DNA from: Pycnopodia helianthoides
Taxonomy: Eukaryota > Echinodermata > Asteroidea > Forcipulatida > Asteriidae
Assembly: GCA_032158295.1 (NCBI GenBank)
Contig: CM063244.1
Location: 9,809,578 to 9,873,577 of the forward strand
Length of the DNA: 64,000 bases
Direction: 5' to 3'
The position numbers and the translations under genes were made by a program. Below, piece by piece: positions 50,801 through 62,800 of this stretch (position 1 is the first letter of the stretch; each line of letters opens with the position of its first letter). The notes beneath the pieces are model-generated. The model was given only the letters and a program-made list of their open reading frames with translations. It did not search any database and was not told the origin of the DNA.

Positions 50801-53800
50801 GTTCCTAGGATGCGTCCCAAGTTAGGACAAGTTACTCGAGTTACTCGAGATAAGACAAGTCTTAGTGTTTCGTGAAATCGACCGCAGGTTAGCTAGTGTG
50901 TAAACCACGCCTCTCACCTCTGTGGCCCTGGTTTGATTTCCAAGCTAAGGCGTTGGCTCTCTCCCAATGCATGAGGGTTTTTCTTCGAGCCCTCCGGTTT
51001 TCCTCCCTCCAGAAAAAATCGAACCCCTTTGATCTTTGGCTGTGCTCCACTGTCATTTATGGGTCGATGTGGCTGGCTGCCAAAGGCACCCTTGCATGCC
51101 TGCGGCTCGAACACGTTGTAGCCCCGTCCTTTGCAATTCAGCTTCTCAGCTGCGAGTAAGGATGATTAGCCTCCCAAATTATTCTAATCTTTATTGTTTA
51201 AAAACAGTTTTAAAAAAGGTAAAGATTTACCTGCGAAGGCTTGAATCTTGACGACCTGACCTCTCTCGACGTCATGATTTAGGATGCGGCTCTGCTCATG
51301 AGTGAAACGTACCCTGAAAGAAAAAATGTACGTGATCTTTGTACAAAAAATGACAAATCAAAGGGAAAAAAGTGTCCTGCATTTTTAAGGGAATCTTTCC
51401 AAAAACTAACACTAAATGTACTTCTATTTGCACATAACGGATTTCGGCGCAAGGTTGTTACTGCCAAAAATTGTAGCCTCAATCGGAATAATTATGAGCT
51501 CCCTTGCACCCAAAATGCTTGCAAAGCAATGTCTAGAAAATTGCGAGTACAGCATGTATGCAAAGTGTTCTTCTTGCCACCTGGGCCCAATTTCATAGAG
51601 GTGCTTAAGCACAAAAAGTTGCTAGGCACAACAACATTATGCTTACCAGAATAAGGTTACCAGCCAAAATACCATGTCACAAAATTAAACCATTTGTGAC
51701 TGGTATCCTGCTCATTTCTGCTTCTGCTTAGCAGAAAACTAGTAATCAATATTTTCTGCTTAAGCAGCTCTATGAAATTAGGCCCATGTCTGCGGCAGAG
51801 CTGCCAACATTTGCATCTTGCAATCAGGGAGAATTTGTACAACAATCAGAGAGATATTTAGAATTACATTCAACATAAAACAAGTTTCCATTACCAAATT
51901 TTTGGAATTTGTTCTTCAGAACACGGAAAGATTGGTTTATTTTCAGGGAACATTCTGCAGAATCAGGGAGAGTTGGCAGCTCTGCCTTGGCCCTTCAGTG
52001 GAGGACAATAATGAATGACAATGAGGAGTGGTCAGAAGGCACCCACAAGGATAATAGCTTAAAGGCCCTGTACACTATTGGTAAGATCGAAAAACACAAA
52101 TTTTCACAGATTCACACATAACTTACATGATTTAAAGTAAGTAATGGTAGAAAGGGTTCCTTAAAATGCTATCGTTTCTGAGAAATGAGTAAAACAATAG
52201 TTTTTATCACGCGTGCTAAAAACTTGATGTTTGAAAAAACAGAAAACACATAAGGTCTTTTTTCACTATTTTCTCATGACCTCGATGACCAATTGAGCTC
52301 AAACTTTCACAGGTTTGTTTGTTTATGCATATGTTGAATCACACAAAATGTGGACACTGATTTTGAGCTATTACCAAAAGTGTACAATACCTTTAAAAGG
52401 AGTCAATGATTCTTCAAAAGAAAAAATCACCTTAAATTTTTCCCCAAAAACTTGTACAGGAAGATGCAATTGACTCATGGTTAATATTTAGGTTTGTGAA
52501 CACAATGTGGATTTTAGACAGTGATGTGAGGACTGAGTGAGAAAAAAAATGTGAGAAAATGATGTTTTCTTCAATATTCAGGTTTGCAGGTTGTTAAGAC
52601 TTGTTAAGACTCTTGTTTGACACTTTTTCGGGGGTACAACAAACATGTACATACACAATGTATGTGGATCAACATTGAAAAAACAACAGGTCAACAACTT
52701 TGTACTGACCCTACATGAATGATAAAACTGGGTGTCAAAACTCAAAAAATGAGTAAACAATTTAAAAGCTGGATGTCAAAATTCAAAACTGGATGTCCAA
52801 ATTCAAAACTGGACGACCAAAGATATTCAAAACAGAGTGTCCATTTTCAAAACTGGGTGTACATTTTCAAAACCAGGTGTCCATATTCAAAACTGGGTGT
52901 CCATATTCAAAACTGGGTGTCCATATTCAAAACTGGGTGTCCATATTCAAAACTGGGTGTCCATATTCAAAACTGGGCGTCCAGATTCAAAACAGGGTGT
53001 CCAACACTATGCTAATTTTTTTGTTACTTTTATTAAAATTATGCGTATCCTTAAAAAAATACAGCGATCAGAATGTACCCTTCTAAAGTAAAAAAACAAA
53101 AAGATTTGTGGTTGTGTAGATTTCTGTCAGGTTGGATTACACGTGTACCTTGGATCCTCTATGGAGCTTGGGCCCGCTGTCCCTCCACCTATTGATGAGC
53201 CGTCTGGTGTGAGATACATGGGCGACTGACTGTTCTCAAACAGGTACAGCGTGTAGTAGACTCGATAATGCCACCTGCAGATGAGGAAGAAAGGTGTTTC
53301 AAGATACAAGTTGTCAACCTTGTCACCTTGTTTGTAAAACCTTGTGCATTCCATGGCATTCCATAAGCCATTTTGAGATATGGTGGACAAAATACTATGA
53401 CACAGTTAGGTTTGGGTAAATCTGTCTGTTTACACCCAAACCAAAAAGTGCGCTCCTAAGTGTCGACCATATTTCGAAAAGGCTAATGGCTTTTCCTGGC
53501 AAGCATTGTACTACACTGCTGATATAGGAAGTTTGAATGGGCACAATACAGGCATGATATTCTTCCTACTTAAGTCTGATTTCTGATTTTTTGGGGCCCT
53601 CAGAAAAATTAGAATTTTTTTTTAAAAATAGCCTGAAAAGTCTATAAAAACCAATACCATATGAACGTGTAGGTCAGCCCTTGTACACAATCAAGTTTTC
53701 CTACTTTTTTTCCAAAAGCCAAGTATCGCTTAAAATCTTTCAAAACTTTGCTGTTTGGAATTACTGCTTATCCTATTATTTAAAGATTTTTTCAAGCACT

Positions 53801-56800
53801 AAAACACCCATAGTGTTTCAATTACTGAGTAATGATTTAAAAACATAAATCTGCCTCTGGATTAACAACCATGCAGCGGAACACATGGTCCGCCATTTTG
53901 TGGAGAACAAAATTTGGTTCTACATAATAGCTGGCCGTATTCTGTCATGCAATTACACCAACAACAACAAAAATTCATGGGTCTATTTATGTGAATCATT
54001 ATGTTCTACTTTTAAAATATCTTTCCAACCATATTAAGTTCATAACAAATGCTTTTTATAGCCCATAGTGCTCAAACATTTTTTTTACTGTAATTTCAAC
54101 GAAAAATCACACATTGTCAACGATTTGCCATGATTGATTACTACAAGCAGCCATTTTTGTCCTTCTTTTTATAGCATTGTCACTCCTTTATTTAATAAAA
54201 AAAGAAGGCACTTTTGAAGTAGTGCCACGAAGTTTGACACAAGTCATTGGCCATTTGGTGCTCGATATGTTGCAGGGTGTACCCCTCCTCCTATTGTGTC
54301 TTTATTGTGTTCTGGGAATCTCAGGAATTCTTTGGAAAATTATGTTTTTGTTCGTGGGGGGTACAAGAGTACAGGAACATGTTAAGTGACTCTCTGCCAC
54401 ATTCCGAGACTGATATATCATTATTGGCTTTCAATATTGGCTTTCATCCTACGCAAAATCATGTTCAATGGTTATAAAGAGGAAACCATCCAATAACCAA
54501 GATCTTCAATTCAGTGACCACATAATATGTGTATCATTCGTGTATTTAAAGTGCATATTATGCACTTTAAATACACGAATGATGGCGTGTACCGTATCTG
54601 CAAAGCAAGCCCGGCGCCTATATATTTCCTTAAAAAGACAACAGACAGAATACCTGGCTCATCTGTTATTCTTCAGATACGAGCGAATCAAAGCAATTGC
54701 TCTTCAACACGGACAAGTTCACGAGGAGGGGACGACCACGACCGACACTACTGGCACAAGTCTGTAACAACCACACCAAAACGACTGATGAACTGCTTGA
54801 AGACGCGCCGAAGAAGGAAGGTTGTAGTTCGACTTATGCCACCCGATATCTGGTCAATTACCGGATGGGTTAAACTCTGTGTATGTATGTACGTATTACT
54901 TACCCAATGTTGTGGCCAAACAGTCTCTTATATATCCAGAGATGAGATGCGATACAGTACATGCATTCCAGTAGCTCCATGGTGGTGCACGTAGCCGTAG
55001 GGTGCAGGAGACATCTCAGAATTGCAGACACGTCATGTACAGTCTCAGAGAGGAAGACCAGAAGTGCGATGGTTGACCAGGGATTCGGTATCTGTCGCAA
55101 AAAAAGGAAAAAGAGTCAACGTTGAAAAGAGACAATTCATCAGATTGTCAATCCTCTTCCATCATACCTCTTTCATTATCAAAAACAGAAGGGCATTATG
55201 CAAATAAATATCTAAAAAAATGAACATTCAAAATTTGGCATTTTAGCACGCTAACAGACTGTCACCACAAATAGACAACCCAGAGATTTTGACAAAGCAG
55301 TGCCGTCTTTCAAGTCCAAACTGTATGTTCACATTTTCAAGATAATGGAAGACCTTTGAAAAGCAATCATGGAATCCCCCCAAATCCTTACAAATCAAAC
55401 ATTTCAAACAAATCACTTACTCCCCCCTACGAGGCTAGCAAGTCATGGTAGGAACCTAAGGAACAGTAACCACATAACTCAATTCCCTATTAGAACCAAG
55501 CGCTTCCAACAAAGTCCCATCCCTTACTTCATTAACATTTTAAATGCCGGCCCTGCGTGATTTTTCTTAGCGTATTGTTTTGTCTCCCTGGTTTTGTGTT
55601 TTTAGTTTACGATTATTTGTTTGTTTTTCTTGCCTAGCATTTTGCTATTTTTACCATTTTTTTTTCTTCTACTATTTCTATTTTTTTTACTATTTTATTG
55701 TTTTAATGTTATTGTCTTTTGGAATTTGGCCTCCGGGCCACGATTTGAGACAAATAAAAGAAATGAATGAAATGAATGAATGAATTTGAAACATTCAACT
55801 GCTTTGCAACTCTCTTTCCAGGCGAGGAAATTTGGGTGCTTAGGGAGCATCTCAACAGTCTGAATGGTAAGAGCGTTCTACTTGGACCGGTCAAGTATTC
55901 CAGCAGGCATACAGTGACTGCCGGCGTGTTACATTGAAACAACCAAAATGCCAATGCGCACATTCAATCCTGTAGTGTAGGAATGTGCCCCTAGTTCAGC
56001 ACAGTGTCGCGGTCAAGCGGAACCTTCTGGCGGTCAACCAGATTGTGGAAGTATGCCGACGGGAAAGTTCCTTCACGCCAAGAATGTGCCCAACTTTTAA
56101 GACACTCCCTTAAGAAATAGGTAATAATAACATTAACAAGCCGCAGCGGTGATTGCATTAATGCGGTCACCGCTGCGGCTTATACGACGGGCGGTCCTTC
56201 GTGGTTGGCGGGTGGCACATCAGTCATTGTACATCGCCACAAAGTGCGAGTTGCGTTGCATTGAAGTAAAACATGTATTGAAGTTAACACCATCGATCGT
56301 TACTGAAATCGTTATTTAGAATGATCTGCAAGAACAAGAGTGTTTTTTTCATCCCCAGAATATTTTACAAACGATCTTTTAAAAAAAGTGTATGCTGGTT
56401 TTTGTTCTTCATTATTAACATGTCATGGTAAAAGCCACCCGGTATATAAGCCGCAGAATTTTTCTAAGGGCCAAAAATCAATGTATAAGCTGCGGCTTAT
56501 ACGCTGAAGATTACGGTAGATCACAGCACTGTGCCAAGCATCAAACCTCATCAGATAGATACATGTAGAATAATCCAGAAAAAAGGATGTGATTGAATAG
56601 TGTCAAACAATTAGACTTGAGATGGCAGTTCATTTAAAAGTCTGGGTTTTGCATAAGAGAAAAGCACTGTCACCAGCAGAATTTACAGTTCTATATTCAG
56701 AAAGAAAGGGGCAGTCAGAGCCAGAGTGTAGGCCAGGTCTTCTATGTACTCCATGAAAACACCTAAATGCATATAAGTGGAGTGTCGTGGCCGAGCGGTT

Positions 56801-59800
56801 AAGAGCACCAAACTCAAGTTCTGGTGTTTCTGATCAGCAGAGTGTGAGTTCGAGTCCCGGTCGTGACACTTGTGTCCTTGAGCAAGACACTTTTAAACCA
56901 TTATTGCTTCGTTCTTCAGATGGAACGTAAAGCTGTAGGTCCCGTGTGTTGTATTAAAAGACCCCAGTACACACTTATCGCTAAGAGAAGGGGTTCACCC
57001 GGGTGTGTCTGGCAGTACGTTTATCTTCAATCATTTGAAGGCTGCACTCAAAAGGAAGAAGTAGAAGAAGTTCATTTTAAAGTGTATTCCTTGTTGGTGA
57101 TTTGTACAGTGATTTTGCGTTCCACTTAATACTTACGCCACATTGTAGAAGCTCGGGGGCTCTGTCTTCAATGATGTCCTTAGCTAGACTATACTTTGGG
57201 TGCTTCTGAAGATCTCGGTCCATGGAGGGGCCAAAACGAGCCTGGAAATTAGGCATGTTCCTTGGTTTGTAAAAAATGAAAAGAGAAAAGGATTCAGATC
57301 AAGGAGGTAGGGTGTAAAGATTGTTTATCTCAGACTCTTTTGTGTCCGTTTTTTGCTTTCGGAAAAGATTATAGTTTAAAGTTGCTTGACCTGGTTTCAT
57401 GCCAGAAATGTTTTTTCAATTAATTTGTTTTTCAAAGAATTTGTTCTCTTATTTTTGGGTTGCACACACAAAAATGGACTAGAGCGGGATTTGAACCTGC
57501 CACTTCTGGATTATTGTGCCGGCATTCAACCAACTGAAATATTTTCATTATAGGCATGTCCATTTACAATGTTGAAACACATTTATTGCAAGGAGTCCCC
57601 TTCATCGAGAAAAGTTGCAATATACTTTACAGGGGTTTCCCCGGTATTTTTCAAAACTGTTGGGCATTCTGGACCTAAGTTTGGCCAAAGCATACTGAAT
57701 TGAAACAAGGTCCTTGGAATGGTCTTCACTTGGTGCTTATCTTTAGTTTTAAAAACCCCTACTGTGCAATCTGTGCCATTCTATATGGTTTTATGATTTT
57801 TGTGAATTTGATCCAAAGTTTGAAACAAAACAAAAACAGCCAAAAACAAAAAAATTGCTATAGGCTGTAATTCGCGCGTATCGGCCCACAATTAGTGCGT
57901 ATTAACCCGATATGAAATCATTCGTAAAAACCAAATTTGTCAAACCAAAATAAACGCCCAACAGAAAATATTTTCAAGCACTTATCTGAAATCAATTCAG
58001 TGAACAATTTTCCTTGTTACACCAAGGTAATAGATTGTGAATTTGATTGGTCGAGAACCAATCACGTGACGTGCTACAAAGACGCATGTTTCCAGCAATG
58101 GTGGTTTCTATCACCTTGTACAATATTTAAAATAGCCCTGGGTATGAGGTTATAATTATGAAGCAATATTTCTGTCAACAACCTGTTAGTCTGCATTTTT
58201 AACTGTGCCAATTTCGTCGTAATAATGTTGGAAATTACAACAGTTCCTCTCCAGATATTATTATTATTATTATTATTATTTTATTTGCCATAACAGTACA
58301 AAACAAAATACAAGACAATATACCCCGAGATGGGCAAGGGACAACAAAAGCAAATACATACTATGATCCGTAGATCTGTTGCCCCACATCTGGGGTAAAA
58401 TATCTATTACCATGATTACAAAACAATTGTTGCTTTGCTTTTTGGGTGCCATTTGCCCCCTCGGGTGTACAAAACACCATGGATCCCCCATCACAGCTTG
58501 CAACAATTGTACATGTGTATAATGTCTAGCATAGCAAAGTCCTACACAAATGTATCAGTTTCTACACAAAAATCATAGTTTGCCACTCCATATTACATAG
58601 CAGTCCATTTGCACAAAACACGTTCAGTCTAGATATTTTGCTATTATGCAAAATTGCTGAACAAAATTTTTCCCGGTCAACTGACCTGACAAGTTCTAGC
58701 ATGAACTTAGACTCTGCTACTGGCGCATTGCCTAGCTTGGTGAGCAGGTTCTCTCGGTCACTCCGGTTAATCTCAACCTTCTGACGTACTCGGTGATAAG
58801 TCTTCTTCCATGGTAAGAACTGGTCAAAAATAGTATCAATAGTAACAATGACCAATCAAAACTTGCATGAATTACTCACGGTGATAAGTCTTCTTCCATG
58901 GTAAGAACTGGTCAAAAATAGTATCAATAGTAATAATGACCAATCAAAACTTGCATGAATTACTCACGGTGATAAGTCTTCTTCCATGGTAAGAACTGGT
59001 CAAAAATAGTATCAATAGTAATAATGACCAATCAAAACTTGCATGAATTACTCACGGTGATAAGTCTTCTTCCATGGTAAGAACTGGTCAAAAATAGTAT
59101 CAAGAGTAATAATGACCAATCAAAACTTGCATGAATTACTCACGGTGATAAGTCTTCTTCCATGGTAAGAACTGGTCAAAAATAGTATCAAGAGTAATAA
59201 TGACCAATCAAAACTTGCATGAATTACTCACGGTGAAAGTCTTCTTCCATGGTAAGAACTGGTCAAATAGTATCAATAGTAATAATGACCAATCAAAACT
59301 TGCATGAATTACTCACGGTGATAAGTCTTCTTCCATGGTAAGAACTGGTCAAAAATAGTATCAAGAGTAATAATGACCAATCAAAACTTGCATGAATTAC
59401 TCACGGTGATAAGTCTTCTTCCATGGTAAGAACTGGTCAAATAGTATCAATAGTAATAATGACCAATCAAAACTTGCATGAATTACTCACGGTGATAAGT
59501 CTTCTTCCATGGTAAGAACTGGTCAAATAGTATCAATAGTAATAATGACCAATCAAAACTTGCATGAATTACTCACGGTGATAAGTCTTCTTCCATGGTA
59601 AGAACTGGTCAAAAATAGTATCAAGAGTAATAATGACCAATCAAAACTTGCATGAATTACTCACGGTGATAAGTCTTCTTCCATGGTAAGAACTGGTCAA
59701 AAATAGTATCAAGAGTAATAATGACCAATCAAAACTTGCATGAATTACTCACGGTGATAAGTCTTCTTCCATGGTAAGAACTGGTCAAAAATAGTATCAA

Positions 59801-62800
59801 GAGTAATAATGACCATTCATAAATACCTCGGAGAGTTTATCCATTCTGATTGGTGGAGAGCGTGTCACGTGGGGGTGTTTAAACGGATGATATAGACATG
59901 GCTAGAAGTGTTTAAACACACCTGTGGCGCGCAAGGTTACACGCAGGCACTAATTTACGCGAAACGCAATCAACACATTTTGGTATTTAATCTAAAAACA
60001 TGATAGTGTTATGACGCGCGCGTACGCACAACTGTTGATCGTCACGGGTTCGAAATTAGCGGTCGCCCGGTCGCCAAATGCGAGTGAAAGTAGCGGCGGG
60101 CGAGTCAAAACCCTTCCTTTACTAGCCCGCCGGGCGAGTCAAATAATTGTTCCTTTTTACAATAAATGTGGGAACAGTGGTAAAATCCCAAAGAAAGCTT
60201 TTAAAATAGTTTGACAAGTCTGGATATTTGCTAGATTTAATGTTGCCGCGATCGCGATCAAAAATTGCGATCGATCATTTCGGTATACAGTCGTTAAAAC
60301 ACTATGCACATAACCACATGGTGCTGACTGCTGAGAATCCACCCGTGCACCCGCCCCCACACACAACGTTCGGTCGCCCACCGGTGGCAGTCCATGCATA
60401 GCGTATACACAACACACAGTCCACTGTTCAAAGTCCAAGCTAACCAACATTCCGCAAGCTGTGATTGGCCGTTGATGGCCGTTGATAATTACCATATTCA
60501 TAAGATCTTGGCTAGACTTTACCGCAGTACACGTTCACGAACGGAGTAAAGAATTGCCGCACATTGTTCAGCACGTCTGCAGATTGTGTACAATACACAG
60601 CCTTGGATTAAGTCTAACCAAACATCACCAACTTTGCCGATAGAGGGCGATGCGGTTCAAAGTTCATTGAATTATTTCTCAATGTGTGTTGTCGACCGAT
60701 CGCTGATTCACGAAGATTTTATTGCAAACGAAGTTCAAAACAACCGATCCTCAAAATATGAATCCATAAAAATGGTTGTTGATGGAAAAAGGATAATTTA
60801 GGGCAGAAATTAAGGGATAAAAAACGTCCCAAAACGCAATTTTGCTAACTTGTTTTGAAGTTTTTTTTTTTTTCCTTTACGTTTTCAAAATTTTGTGTGT
60901 ACATACATATACATGCGGGCTAGTGAAAAAACCTGCGGGCGATCCAAAAGTTTGGTTGAATCACCCGGCCGGCGAGTGGAAAAAAAAGTTAAGGGAAACC
61001 CCTGTTGACGTGGCATGTATATCCTTCGCGAAACAGGGCTCGAGGACGTGACAGGAAATGAAAGTTAACAGAAAAGTTGAGATTTTTCCAACAATATTAC
61101 GCTTTTTACCAAAAAGGCCATTTATGAATGGGAATAAAAGAGTAGTGACTTGGTCTTAACCGGCCGTCTAAAACCTTGCAGGGCCGTGGCCGTGCGATAA
61201 AGGACCTCACCTTCGGCTCGGTCCTTTATTACACGGCCACGACCCTGCCGGTTTTAAACGGCCGGTTAAGACCGCGTCGCTACCCTTTTATTCCCTTAAT
61301 CAAAACTCACATGAATTACTCACGGTGATAAGTCTTCTTCCATGGTAAGAACTGGTCAAATAGTATCAAGAGTAATAATGACCAAGACACTACAACTCCG
61401 GCAGGCCTGATGCTGCTTTGTTGTTTGAGAGGGCAAGGACACCAAGGTGTTTTCTCCTTGGTAAAGGGCACCTCTATGGGAGTGTCGTGGCCGAGCGATT
61501 AAAGAGCTCTGAACTCAAGCTCTGGTGTCTCTGATCAGCAGAGTGTGGGTTCGAGACCCGGTCGTGACCTTTTTGTCCTTGTAAGCAAGAAACTTAACCA
61601 TTATAGCTTCGTCTTTCATGAGACGTAAAGCCGTCTTGCAGTGCGTTTATTTTCAATCATTCGAAAGCTGCACTCAAAAAAGAAGAAGAAGATATTGTAA
61701 AACCTTCTTGAAGTACCAGGCCAGCAACTGTATGCAAACCATCATACAAATCTTTCAGAAAGTTGACAACTTAAAAAAAAACCAAGGTGCCCCCCCAAAA
61801 ATCCCCCCCCCCCACAAGGCACACAAAAAAGTTAGTCTGTGGAGTAGACCACTTTCCATCACCGTCATCACTGAATGACATAATGCATGGAAATAAACCT
61901 CTAGGGGTGTACGCACCATGAAAACTCTCAAGCAATGAGAGGTCTTCCTTGGACATCCACCAAGAACAACTGAAGTTACTTTGAAACCCATTCTCATATT
62001 TTGTATAATTATATATATTTATCCTTTTATTTTCTGTCACTGTTTTATTTTGTTGAAAGTACCTTTTAATGACTTATAGTTGTTTTGCCAGTGTAAAGTG
62101 TAAATTTAAATAATAAAAAAAAAATAAAAAACACCCAATAATAATAATAAAATGAATTCTTACTGGTCACGCCTGCCCCATAGTAAAGCCTAAACATTTG
62201 TTGGCACCCCTATTTTAAAAACCCCCAAGGTTTTTAATTAAATTATGCCATTTATTGAAAACTTCACAAACAGCTCTCCTCTATTTGTGTCATGCAAAGT
62301 ATAAACAAATCAAATAAATTAGTTACTGTACAGATTTTTCTTCATTTTGATCACTTACCTCTTCTTTTGAGATGATTTCATTCCAGAGTTTACAAACGCG
62401 GCTGAGGTGTTGACACATGTCCACCAACGGCACAAAGCAAAAGATCCTCTGCAAGACCTCGATGGGAAGTTGAGCAAACCCCGAAGAAGCCACCGTCTCC
62501 TCATCGTTGAATCCCTCTCCCAAGAGGCCGAAGGTGTTCCATGGATTGTTGTCCGTTTGAGAAGAAGGCAATGAGTGGCTATTGGCGGAAAGCATCTCAG
62601 GATCGATGTTGTCGAAGAAGCTGTCGTTATTGAAGGCCTCCAGGTTGCTATCGACTCCAGAACTGTGCGCTTGGCCAGCACCAGGTGTCAACACAGCTGC
62701 ATCAAAATTTAAACCGTCGAATGTGGTGTCGTTGTGAAAATTTTCAATGTCACTCTCGAGAGTGCTTTTCACAGACTTGGCAGGATTAAGGACTGATGAA

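Larger units (their letters stand above)
57242..58685. other. FBH1 intron 2 with unresolved splice phase
   Basis: Holds the tRNA-like fragment at 57478-57545 and an ATT tract at 58257-58283. Exon 2 ends in phase 2 while exon 3 must start in phase 0, so an unseen small exon, a different exon 2 donor or a base error is needed. I found no convincing microexon. Confidence 0.5.

Noticed and set aside
56781..56870. Functional tRNA-Leu(CAA) gene
   Set aside because: The cloverleaf is good, but it is followed by a conserved SINE body and recurs with the same body at 33922, 41304 and 61481, so it is a SINE head.
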